Below, piece after piece: positions 16,088 through 23,473 of a DNA stretch of 64,000 bases. A program made the position numbers and the translations under genes. Positions within the stretch are counted from its first letter, which is position 1, and each line of letters starts with the position of its first letter. The DNA comes from an uncultured Acidobacteriia bacterium (GTDB taxonomy: Bacteria; Acidobacteriota; Terriglobia; Bryobacterales; Bryobacteraceae): positions 31,387 to 95,386 of the forward strand of contig CAITIX010000241.1 in NCBI GenBank assembly GCA_903892565.1, in the 5' to 3' direction. The notes under the pieces are model-generated. The model was not told the DNA's origin. It searched no databases and saw only the letters and a program-made list of their open reading frames with translations.

Positions 16088-16246
16088 ATGAGCGAGATCG
16101 CCACTTTCGTTTGCAGCATCTGCAACGAGCCTTCCACCGAAATTTGCGTCTATTGCACCAAGGATTGCTGCCCCAATCACCGCTGCGAGCGATGCAAGTG
16201 CTGCAGCGATTGCTGCAAGTGCGAGATGCGGCGCAACCAGAATTAG
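16088..16246 (+). CDS. tiny cysteine-rich putative metal-binding protein
   Basis: 52 residues starting MSEIATFVCSICNEPSTEIC. It contains 13 cysteines (positions 9, 12, 20, 23, 27, 28, 33, 36, 38, 39, 42, 43, 45) and one His (31), arranged as CxxC-x7-CxxC-x3-CC-x4-CxxCxCC-x2-CCxC. The first part resembles a B-box/RING-like cross-brace (CxxC ... CxxC ... PNHRC); the second half is metallothionein-dense. There is no signal peptide, so it is probably cytoplasmic and binds Zn or another soft metal. It starts three bases after the stop of the 248-residue exported protein gene. The dense codon-level Cys pattern in an intact frame argues against chance. No known family is claimed. Confidence 0.65.
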   Translation: MSEIATFVCSICNEPSTEICVYCTKDCCPNHRCERCKCCSDCCKCEMRRNQN

Positions 16247-16300
16247 CCAAGGCTCACGAGGTCGAAGGAAGCCGCGAATTTGACCTCCCGCTGCGCCCTA

Positions 16301-16360
16301 GGGCCGCTTGCGGCCCCGCGCGGGCCATTTTAAATGTCCGCACCCTAACCCCTTCCGGGG
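16301..16360 (+). terminator. hairpin cluster after the Cys-rich gene
   Basis: Three overlapping or adjacent hairpins: GGGCCG-CTTG-CGGCCC (16301-16316); GGCCC-CGCGC-GGGCC (16312-16326) followed by ATTTT; and CCCC-TTCC-GGGG (16349-16360) followed by CTTT. The first two are mutually exclusive. They probably end transcription of the 15338-16246 gene pair. The rest of 16247-16480 shows no gene. Confidence 0.5.
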
Positions 16361-16480
16361 CTTTAAAAACGCCTTAAAATGCCCGCTATTGCGATGTTTT
16401 TGATTCCTGACGGCTTACAGGAAAACGCAAGAGCGATTCCGCACGCCTGCTTTTCGGAACGTCCCGGCAATGATTGGCGT

Positions 16481-16634
16481 GCTCGAAGCCTATCGCGAAG
16501 AGTTCGTCACTATATTCCCTCCTTTACAGTCGGGGTTCGGTGCTAGTTCTGCGAAAAAGCCAGTATTCAGCACCGAACCGCGACCGTCAGGGAGCGGCCA
16601 GGATGAAAACGTTTTCTTTGCGACAAGCTACTAG
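16481..16634. repeat. REPIN-like palindromic element, copy 2 (inverted)
   Basis: About 154 bp, the reverse complement orientation of the element at 6271-6425. Arms at 16518-16544 and 16569-16597 share the TTCGGTGCT / AGCACCGAA core. The right arm plus flank (AGCACCGAACCGCGACC, then GGGAGCGG, then TTTCTTTGCGACAAGC) matches the left side of copy 1 read backwards. It ends in CTAG at 16631-16634, which contains the TAG stop of the minus-strand gene, the same relation to a stop codon as in copy 1. Confidence 0.8.
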
Positions 16635-17443
16635 TGGACGCCACCGAGACTCATATGCGGCGAGTCTTTTTCGTTCTCGCAATAGGTCTCGATTAAATCG
16701 CTATCGGCCATGAGATGGGCGGGGACCTTCGCGGTCCACGGTTTCACGTAGGCCTTGGGATCGTCAATCGTGATGGCGATTTCCAGGTGCCCGTAGTCGC
16801 GGCGCGTGAAGCGTTCGATGACGCGGCCCTGATCGGATTGCGGGTGTCCCTTGACCGTATCGACCCAGGCTTCGCCGTTAAATCCGGTGGTTTCGACCAC
16901 GAGCGTGTTGCCTTCCCAATGCCCGATCGAATAGCCGAGCCACGTGGGATTCGGATTTTTCGGGAAAGGGCGTCCATCCATAAAGACCTGGCGAAACGTG
17001 GAATTCGCGGAGGTTTCATAGAGCAGCATGACGAGCGAGGGAGCCTGCACAATCTTGAACGGATGCACCATGTCCCGGCTGGTCGACAGGTTCATGCGCG
17101 GAACGCCGGGCGGCATGCACTGGGTCATGCGGTCGGCATTGTGCTCGCTCGATTCGCGCTGCGTTTGCAGATCCTTGGCCCACTGCGTCATGACGATGTC
17201 GCCGGGTTTGAGGTCTTTGCCGAGATCGGCGAAGTAGCCGTATTCCGACTCCCATGTCCCGCCCAGATCCGGATGCCCGTCGAACGATTTCGGCACAGGA
17301 GCCGTGAGATTCACCTTGCCGTCGGGTGTGCGAGGAACCCCGGGTGCACGATAGCCTGTCCATTGAGCATCGGCGAATGGTGCCGAGAAACAGAACATCA
17401 CTGCACTTGCGACGAACAACTTCGTGGCTGATATAAGCGTCAT
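16631..17443 (-). CDS. exported acidobacterial paralogous-family protein
   Basis: 270 residues. Start ATG at 17443 because AAGGAGG, part of an apparent upstream ATG codon frame, sits five bases before it. Signal peptide MTLISATKLFVASAVMFCFSAPFADAQ. The body follows a pattern repeated many times in Solibacter-like genomes: 'PDGKVNLTAPVPKSFDGHPDLGGTW', 'FKIVQAPSLVMLLYE', 'RQVFMDGRPFP', 'GHWEGNTLVVETTGFNGEAWVD', 'DPKAYVKPWT'. Function is unknown. It shares the DGRP...VET...DP core with the 637-residue fusion at 6764-8677. The stop codon is within the end of the palindromic element. Confidence 0.82.
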   Translation of the reverse strand: MTLISATKLFVASAVMFCFSAPFADAQWTGYRAPGVPRTPDGKVNLTAPVPKSFDGHPDLGGTWESEYGYFADLGKDLKPGDIVMTQWAKDLQTQRESSEHNADRMTQCMPPGVPRMNLSTSRDMVHPFKIVQAPSLVMLLYETSANSTFRQVFMDGRPFPKNPNPTWLGYSIGHWEGNTLVVETTGFNGEAWVDTVKGHPQSDQGRVIERFTRRDYGHLEIAITIDDPKAYVKPWTAKVPAHLMADSDLIETYCENEKDSPHMSLGGVH

Positions 17444-17494
17444 AGCGGCCTCCTTCATAAATGCGGAGAACCATCATATACGATTTGCTCGCAG

Positions 17495-17914
17495 CTAGTC
17501 GCCGATGATTTTCACCAGCACGCGCTTCTTCCGGCGGCCGTCAAACTCGCCATAGAAAATTTGCTCCCAGGGGCCGAAGTCGAGTTTCCCTTTGGTGATG
17601 GCGACCACCACTTCGCGGCCCATGATCTGGCGTTTCATGTGCGCGTCGGCGTTATCCTCGCCGGTGCGGTTGTGCTGATATTGCGAGGTCGGCTCGTGCG
17701 GAGCGAGCTTTTCCAGCCATTTTTCGTAGTCCTGGTGGAGCCCGTGCTCGTCGTCATTAATAAAGACGGACGCGGTGATATGCATGGCGTTCACCAGTAC
17801 CAGACCTTCCTGGATGCCGCTTTCCTGCAGGCAGGCGTCCACCTGAAGGGTGATGTTGACGAGTCCGCGGCGCGCAGGCACTTCGAACCATAACTCTTTT
17901 CGATAACTCTTCAT
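17495..17914 (-). CDS. yjbQ: YjbQ/UPF0047 family protein
   Basis: 139 residues covering the whole family length. Signatures: '[36 protein letters not shown]', '[61 protein letters not shown]'. The conserved His ([12 protein letters not shown]) and Glu/Asp residues line the putative metal site. Members can hydrolyse thiamine phosphate weakly, and the true role is unsettled. GGAGAG lies about nine bases before the ATG and a TAGAAT hexamer further upstream. It stands alone, 51 bp upstream of the exported protein gene on the same strand. Confidence 0.92.
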   Translation of the reverse strand: MKSYRKELWFEVPARRGLVNITLQVDACLQESGIQEGLVLVNAMHITASVFINDDEHGLHQDYEKWLEKLAPHEPTSQYQHNRTGEDNADAHMKRQIMGREVVVAITKGKLDFGPWEQIFYGEFDGRRKKRVLVKIIGD

Positions 17915-18001
17915 GATTCAATGCTCTCCAGGAGTTTTCATTCTAGTGAATCCCGCGCCCCATGGTCCGTCATCAGTTTGTTAAAGTAAAAGCTTACAAC
18001 G

Positions 18002-19777
18002 ATGCGAACCACCCCCCCCAAGGTTTGGTCGGCCAAAGCTTGCGCGTTTGGAGCGGCTGTCGTCCTTACAAGTTGCGCGATCACGAGTTGCGCTACTACG
18101 GCCCCATCGCCGAAGCAGTTCCAAAACTTTTACGTTCCCCCGCGGCACATCCCCACGGAAATTCAACCGATTGACCCCCCGGATGTAAACACAACCGGTT
18201 TAGTATCCGCCTTTTACGCGAACGAAGTTCCCAGCCTTGCCCCCGGCCTCCCCGCGATCCCCCGCCCTTCCGATGCTGAATTCCTGATCAAGCGCGCCGA
18301 CGATTACTTTGCCTCTGGCAAACGGGCGTTTCAGGGCGGCAACATGGATATCGCGCGGCGGGATTTCGATCGTTCCATTGAGGTGCTGCTTTCGGCCCCT
18401 GAAAACGTCATCGATCGCCCCAAACTGGAGCGCCGCGTCGAGCAATTGGTGGAAGAGATTTACCGCTATGACGTCGACCAGGATTCGGCGCCCGATGCCG
18501 ATACCGATGCCGCGGTGAACTACGACGAATCGCCCAAAGACGACATTTTGAACATGACGTTCCCCGTCGATCCCTCGCTGCGCAGCAAGGTGCAGGAGCA
18601 GATCCGGGCGACGAGTTCGCAGCTCCCGCTGCAGACCAACGACGCGGTCATTAGCTTCATCAATTACTTCTCGTCGCCCAAGGGCAAGCGCGTAATTGCA
18701 TACGGCCTGCAGCACTCGGGCCGGTATCGCGCGATGATCCAGCGCATTTTGCGCGAGGAAGGCGTCCCCGAGGAACTGATTTATCTGGCGCAGGCCGAAT
18801 CCGGATTCTCGCCACGCGCGATGTCCAAGGCGCTGTGTGTCGGCGTGTGGCAGTTCGCGACATTTCGCGGACGCGAGTATGGATTGAACCAGCGCCCAGG
18901 CACCGACGATCGCATGGATCCGGAACGTGCGACGCGCGCCGCCGCACGGCACCTGCACGATCTTTTCGATCACTTCGGCGATTGGTACCTGGCGATGGCG
19001 GCCTACAACTGTGGCCCCGGTTGCGTGGACAAAGCCGTGCAACGCACCGGCTACGCGGACTTCTGGGAATTGCGGCGGCTGAATGTTCTGCCGAAGGAAA
19101 CCGCGAACTATGTTCCGGCGATTCTCGCGATGACGATTGTGGCCAAGAACGCCAAGGATTACGGACTCGAAGATCTGGAGTTTGAAAAGCCCGTGGAATA
19201 TGAAACGGTGGAGCTGGAATCGGCAACGCACATGTCGCTGATTGCCGACGCGCTCGACCGTCCTCTTACGGAACTTCGCGAACTGAACCCCAGCGTACTG
19301 CGCAGCGTCGCGCCGTCCGGCCATCCGGTGCACGTTCCGGTAGGAACGTTGGCTCAGGTACAGGCGGCGCTGCAGGCCGTACCGGCAAGTCGTCGGGATT
19401 CCTGGCGCGTGCATCGCATGGAAAGCGGAGAAACGCTCGCCGACGTGGCGCGTCGGTTCAATGTCACAACGTCGGTGCTGGCCTCGGCCAACCGCGCGGC
19501 CGTCGACGAGCCGGAAGCAGGAAGCTTTATTGCGGTGCCGGTGGCTTATCCTGGCGACCGCACTCCTGTGCGATCCGCGAAAGTGGTTCGTAAGCCGGCC
19601 GGCAAAGTCGTCGCGACCAGCAAGACCAGTCCGAAACCTGCCGCAACAGCTCGTCCCGTGACCACGGCTTCCGCTACGCCTCTCGCACAACACAAGCCGG
19701 CGACCCAACCAGCAACCCGGCCCGCGAACAAGAACATCAGCAAGGCACCTGTCTCCAAGCCCGCCTCCCGTAGCTAG
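18002..19777 (+). CDS. mltD: MltD-like lipoprotein lytic transglycosylase with LysM
   Basis: 591 residues. A hydrophobic start with a lipobox (LTSC, Cys25) predicts a lipoprotein. The SLT domain spans about residues 240-375: 'YLAQAESGFSPRAMSKALCVGVWQFATFRGREYGL' holds the catalytic Glu266, and 'YLAMAAYNCGPGCVDKAV' is the second family block. A LysM-like domain follows (about 465-505, 'HRMESGETLADVARRFNVTTSVLASANRA'), then a Lys/Pro/Ala-rich tail. It cleaves MurNAc-GlcNAc bonds to 1,6-anhydro products in the periplasm. The coding sequence begins with an eight-C run (18012-18019, codons 4-6), a possible slippage site. No Shine-Dalgarno is obvious. Confidence 0.9.
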   Translation: MRTTPPKVWSAKACAFGAAVVLTSCAITSCATTAPSPKQFQNFYVPPRHIPTEIQPIDPPDVNTTGLVSAFYANEVPSLAPGLPAIPRPSDAEFLIKRADDYFASGKRAFQGGNMDIARRDFDRSIEVLLSAPENVIDRPKLERRVEQLVEEIYRYDVDQDSAPDADTDAAVNYDESPKDDILNMTFPVDPSLRSKVQEQIRATSSQLPLQTNDAVISFINYFSSPKGKRVIAYGLQHSGRYRAMIQRILREEGVPEELIYLAQAESGFSPRAMSKALCVGVWQFATFRGREYGLNQRPGTDDRMDPERATRAAARHLHDLFDHFGDWYLAMAAYNCGPGCVDKAVQRTGYADFWELRRLNVLPKETANYVPAILAMTIVAKNAKDYGLEDLEFEKPVEYETVELESATHMSLIADALDRPLTELRELNPSVLRSVAPSGHPVHVPVGTLAQVQAALQAVPASRRDSWRVHRMESGETLADVARRFNVTTSVLASANRAAVDEPEAGSFIAVPVAYPGDRTPVRSAKVVRKPAGKVVATSKTSPKPAATARPVTTASATPLAQHKPATQPATRPANKNISKAPVSKPASRS

Positions 19778-19829
19778 GCGCGCGCCGCTGTGTTCCAACG
19801 GCCTTAGTTTAAAACGGCAGCCGGAAGCG

Positions 19830-20279
19830 TCAGGCTTCGACGATGTACATGTGAGGATACGCACTTCGCTGCTCTTCGGCGATTTCCATGGCAGCGGCAA
19901 TTTGAATCAGCGGCCCTTGTCCAATACCGGGACAATAGGTGGCAGCTTCGTTCCACTCCACTTCGCGCTCGAGAAGTTCCGGCCAAAACGGGAAGGTCCT
20001 GCACTGCGTGGGTTTCGCGGGATGAATACTACAGCCGGATGCCACCAGGAACGGACACTGCTTTTTGCGAGGCTTGCGAAAGCGCAGTTCGTGACTCGTG
20101 CGCACGACATGTTTTTTCTCGAACGCCTTGGGGGTCATCGAGACAAATTTCGCCGCACGCACCAAGTCGTCCTCGGTGATATAGATCCGCCCCTCCTGCG
20201 TGCAGCAATTGATACAGCCTCGCTGGCAGGTAAAACGGATGCTTTCCATCTCGGGACGCCGCGTTTTCGGCGCGCTCAT
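19830..20279 (-). CDS. YkgJ-type zinc/iron-binding (Fe-S) protein
   Basis: 149 residues. The family pattern is CxxxCxxCC ('CQRGCINCC', about residues 18-26) followed by 'CPFLVASGCSIHPAKPTQCRTFPFWP' and a last 'YCPG', which is the CxxCxxxCC...C-x-IYxxRPxxCRxFP cluster of UPF0153/YkgJ proteins. These bind Zn or Fe-S and are of uncertain function; relatives act beside oxidoreductases and methyltransferases. Its ATG (20279) overlaps the TGA of the upstream MBL gene (ATGA), so it is translationally coupled and last in the 24625-19830 operon. The longer upstream frame is only the shadow of the MBL gene. Confidence 0.88.
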   Translation of the reverse strand: MSAPKTRRPEMESIRFTCQRGCINCCTQEGRIYITEDDLVRAAKFVSMTPKAFEKKHVVRTSHELRFRKPRKKQCPFLVASGCSIHPAKPTQCRTFPFWPELLEREVEWNEAATYCPGIGQGPLIQIAAAMEIAEEQRSAYPHMYIVEA

Positions 20280-21184
20280 TCGTACTCCAGGTAAGCCTTC
20301 TTCACCGACCCTGGCACGCCGAACCACATTTCCCAATCGGGATAATCGGCCTTGAGCTTTTCGGTGATTTGCTTCGCGGCATCGTCGGCGGGCATGCCCT
20401 GGTGCTTCAACACCAAGACCTGATCGGAGAGATCGGCCAGAAAACGCCGCTGCGATTGGATCATGGCTTCCGCTGGTCCCGGATCGCTGTGATCGGGAAG
20501 GATGGTTTTCGCGCGCAGGCCGCCGATTTGGTCCAGCATCCAGATCCAATTCTTCACGCTGCCTCGCTCGAATCCTGCCGCAGCCGCTTGCTTTTGCTGC
20601 ACGATATCGCCGGAAACCAGAACGCTATCCGGATCCACCATGATCATTTCGTCCCCTGCGGTGTGCGCGGCGCCCATCCAGAACAGCCTGACTTTTACAC
20701 CTCCGCCAAGGTCCAGATTGATCTGCTGGTCGTAAACGATATCCGCCGGACGCAGAGTGACACCCGCCCGGAGTTCTTTCATTTCGGGACGCTCCCCGAA
20801 ACGTTTGATCATCTCCATGCCGGCTTGGTCCGCCTCGATCTGCTGCGCGACGTTGCGTACCAGGATGGCCGACTCGGGAAACGCAGCCGCGCCACCAAGG
20901 TGTTCGGGATGAAAATGCGTGGTGGTCAGGTAGAGCGTTGAGCCTTTCGCGAGTTTCTTCACGGCGCGCATGGCGATTTCGCCGTTGCGTGGGCCAAGGC
21001 CCGTATCGACGACCAAGGTCGCTTTATCGCCGACAATGATCGCGACATTCGGGAACCCTTTGAGCATGTAGACGTGATCGGAAACCTTGGTGGGCTCCTG
21101 GGACAGCATCAGGTTCCCGGAAAATTGCGCGAAGGCCGAGCAGGTAGAGATCAGAGCAATTGCAAGAAGACTAAAAAGACGCAT
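20276..21184 (-). CDS. exported metallo-beta-lactamase fold hydrolase
   Basis: 302 residues. The start at 21184 gives a good signal peptide (MRLFSLLAIALISTCSAFAQ). The metal motif THFHPEH (His90, His92, Glu94, His95) is the HxHxDH box with Glu in the Asp position. 'LVVDTG' (Asp60), 'GAAHTAGDEMI', 'VSGDIV' and 'PDHSDPG' supply the remaining fold and metal residues. The closest types are quinoprotein-relay or lactonase-like periplasmic MBL proteins; the substrate is not predictable. It sits 34 bp after the MFS gene and overlaps the Fe-S gene, so it is part of the catabolic-looking operon. Unlike the fusion at 6764-8677, the metal-binding histidines are all present. Confidence 0.85.
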   Translation of the reverse strand: MRLFSLLAIALISTCSAFAQFSGNLMLSQEPTKVSDHVYMLKGFPNVAIIVGDKATLVVDTGLGPRNGEIAMRAVKKLAKGSTLYLTTTHFHPEHLGGAAAFPESAILVRNVAQQIEADQAGMEMIKRFGERPEMKELRAGVTLRPADIVYDQQINLDLGGGVKVRLFWMGAAHTAGDEMIMVDPDSVLVSGDIVQQKQAAAAGFERGSVKNWIWMLDQIGGLRAKTILPDHSDPGPAEAMIQSQRRFLADLSDQVLVLKHQGMPADDAAKQITEKLKADYPDWEMWFGVPGSVKKAYLEYE

Positions 21185-21218
21185 CTCATTCGATGCTACA
21201 ACAACCCACCGCGTACCT

Positions 21219-22595
21219 CTACGGCGCGATGTCCTCGAGCCGCCGATTGCGCGTTTCAATCATGCCAACCGCCAGAATGGCCCCCAGCATCGCCACGCCG
21301 GCAAACATCCAGAAAACGGGGCCTACGCCGTTTCGCCCCACCATAACGCCCACCATGGTGGGACCAATGGCCGAAGAAATACGCAACCACGACGTGCAGA
21401 GCCCCGTGCCAATCGCACGCATTCGCGTGGGGTAGATTTCCGGCGTGTATAGATATAGCACGGCGTTCGCGGAGCCGATGATTCCGTAGCTGAGCGTGAC
21501 CAGGATCATCACGCGCGTCACACTGGGCTCGCCACCGAAGCCGAGGCTTGCGAGCAGGATCGCACTCAGGATGAAGCTGGCGATGGTCCACGTTCTACGT
21601 CCGACGCGATCGATGGCGAACGCACACACCAGCAACACGGCAACTTGCGCGACGTTCAACATCGACGCCGCGCGCAGCGATTGTTTTAATCCCAAATGAA
21701 ACACGGTGTTGTACAAACTGGGCATCCAGTTATTTAGGCCGTTCGAGACGAAGTAGGCGCAGAACCACAGGGACCAGGCGATCAATGTGCGGCGTAAATA
21801 GACCGGGGAAAGCACCTCACGCCACTTCGCTCTGCTTTTTGGAAACGCCGCGTGCACGGTTGCCTCGGGCACCGGAACTCGCTTCGTGGTGGATGCTTCG
21901 GCTTGCTGCACCACTTTTTCGGCTTCCGCCAAGCGTCCGTGGGAGATCAGCCAGCGCGGCGATTCGGGCAGCCGGGTCAGGAGATACGCCACGATCAAGC
22001 CGGGAATTCCGCCGATGAGAAACATCGACTGCCAGCCGAGCCAGGGAACCAAAATCGTTCCGACCTGCCCGGTGGCCATGAGGCCGATGGGGAAAATTAA
22101 TTCGTAGAGCAGGAAGAAGCGCCCACGGCCGCGCGTTTGCGAGAGTTCGCTGACGTAGGTTGCCGCGACGGGCATTTCGCCGCCAACGCCGATGCCCTGG
22201 ATCAAGCGGCAGGTAAGTAACGCCGCGAAATTGCCGGTGAACGCACACGCGATGCTCATCACGGACATGATCGTGACGGCCCACGCGGCGCTTGGCACGC
22301 GGCCGGACTTTTCCGCGAGCCAACTAAAGAGCAGCGCACCGGCGAGCTGACCGATGTAAGCCGTCCCGATCAGCACACCGCTTTGCGCCGGGGTGATGTG
22401 CCAGAGCTTGACCAGAATCGGAAGCGCGAAGGCCAGCGAGAGCGCGTTGAAGGCGTCGAAAAATGTAGCGCTGCCCATGACGACGCGCGCTTTCGCGTGC
22501 CACAGAGTGAACGGAACGCTCTCCATGCGCGCCAGCAGCGCACCGGCGTGCGTGCGATCCGCGAGGTCCTTCGACAATGTCGCCGTGTCGCTCAT
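21219..22595 (-). CDS. MFS permease of the aromatic/organic acid symporter type
   Basis: 458 residues, 12 predicted membrane segments. The sugar-porter-like motif A is present between TM2 and TM3 ('GALLFSWLAEKSGRVPS') and again between TM8 and TM9 ('FAIDRVGRRTWTIAS'). 'RLIQGIGVGGEMPVAATYVSEL' and 'LPESPRWLISHGRLAEAEKVV' are typical of the aromatic acid:H+ symporter and NiaP groups. It is expected to import an organic acid such as nicotinate or benzoate, in keeping with the NicC-like monooxygenase at the head of the operon. The start is 11 bp after the hydrolase stop, probably translated by coupling. Confidence 0.88.
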   Translation of the reverse strand: MSDTATLSKDLADRTHAGALLARMESVPFTLWHAKARVVMGSATFFDAFNALSLAFALPILVKLWHITPAQSGVLIGTAYIGQLAGALLFSWLAEKSGRVPSAAWAVTIMSVMSIACAFTGNFAALLTCRLIQGIGVGGEMPVAATYVSELSQTRGRGRFFLLYELIFPIGLMATGQVGTILVPWLGWQSMFLIGGIPGLIVAYLLTRLPESPRWLISHGRLAEAEKVVQQAEASTTKRVPVPEATVHAAFPKSRAKWREVLSPVYLRRTLIAWSLWFCAYFVSNGLNNWMPSLYNTVFHLGLKQSLRAASMLNVAQVAVLLVCAFAIDRVGRRTWTIASFILSAILLASLGFGGEPSVTRVMILVTLSYGIIGSANAVLYLYTPEIYPTRMRAIGTGLCTSWLRISSAIGPTMVGVMVGRNGVGPVFWMFAGVAMLGAILAVGMIETRNRRLEDIAP

Positions 22596-22606
22596 GAATG
22601 AAATTG

Positions 22607-23467
22607 CTACGGGGTCACGCGGCGGCGCAACAATTCCTTGGCAATGAGAAGCGAATCCATGCGCTGGAACAAATCGCGCAGTTCGCGTGCAATGCGATCC
22701 GGGCTCTCAATCGGCGTCAGGTGTCGAGCCGCAGGCAGAACCGTGAGCGTCGCACCGGCGATAGCATCCTTCATTTGTTGGGCCATGGCGACGGGCGTCG
22801 CGTAGTCTTCTTCTCCGACGATAACCGCCACCGGCATCTTGAATCCGGCCAGCATATGGCGCACGTCGGCTGCGCCCAGCATCGCACACGTGGACGCGTA
22901 GGCTTCGATCTCATTCGCCATAAACACTTCGGCGGAAGCCTGCACAATGGCAGGATTTTCGGCGCGGAATTTATCACCGAACCAGCGTGTGGTTTGAAAA
23001 TCGATGGCGCCGTCGAAACCTTTCTTGCGCACGTTTTCGGCGCGTTCGCGCCACTGCGCGGGAGCTTCGGCGCCATACCACGCGGTGGTATCGATCAAGC
23101 CAAGAGCCGTCGCGCGCGCCGGATGCAACCCGGCGAACGCTTGCGTAACGCACCCGCCCATGGAACATCCTGCGACTGCGGCCGAGGTCCATTCGATGTG
23201 GTGGAACAACTCGGCAAGATCGTCGGCGAATTGCTCCACCGTGTAAGGACCCGCGGGCTTGTCCGATTTTCCATGTCCGCGGCAATCGTAGGTGAGCACG
23301 TTTGCTTCATCGGCAAGCTCGCGGACAACGCCATCCCACATGGTGCCATCCATGGCCAGAGAGTGGATCAGCGCAAGGCACGGAACACTCTTCTCGGAGT
23401 TCGCTTGGCGCGCCGTGTGCAAGGTGTATTCAATCCGGCAGCCGTCTAACGTTTTGAAGTGAGCCAT
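22607..23467 (-). CDS. alpha/beta hydrolase (enol-lactonase/amidohydrolase-like)
   Basis: 286 residues. Fold landmarks: oxyanion segment 'ALIHSLAMDGTMWDGVV', 'YDCRGHGKSDKPAGPYTVEQFADDLAELFHHI', nucleophile elbow GCSMGG (Ser about residue 107), Asp in 'VGEEDYATP', His in 'AARHLTPIESPDRIA'. The combination is that of 3-oxoadipate enol-lactonase and related ring-fission product hydrolases. In a pathway starting with a NicC-like enzyme the equivalent step would be NicD (N-formylmaleamate deformylase), though sequence alone does not separate these. It lies six bases downstream of the monooxygenase gene. Confidence 0.85.
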   Translation of the reverse strand: MAHFKTLDGCRIEYTLHTARQANSEKSVPCLALIHSLAMDGTMWDGVVRELADEANVLTYDCRGHGKSDKPAGPYTVEQFADDLAELFHHIEWTSAAVAGCSMGGCVTQAFAGLHPARATALGLIDTTAWYGAEAPAQWRERAENVRKKGFDGAIDFQTTRWFGDKFRAENPAIVQASAEVFMANEIEAYASTCAMLGAADVRHMLAGFKMPVAVIVGEEDYATPVAMAQQMKDAIAGATLTVLPAARHLTPIESPDRIARELRDLFQRMDSLLIAKELLRRRVTP

Positions 23468-23473
23468 GAAGCG

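Noticed and set aside
18200..19900. Long minus-strand open frame antisense to the lytic transglycosylase
   Set aside because: No homology-like blocks; the plus strand encodes intact SLT and LysM motifs.
20280..20549. N-terminal 90-residue extension of the YkgJ-like protein
   Set aside because: It is only the MBL gene read in another frame; the ATGA overlap at 20276-20279 gives the natural start.
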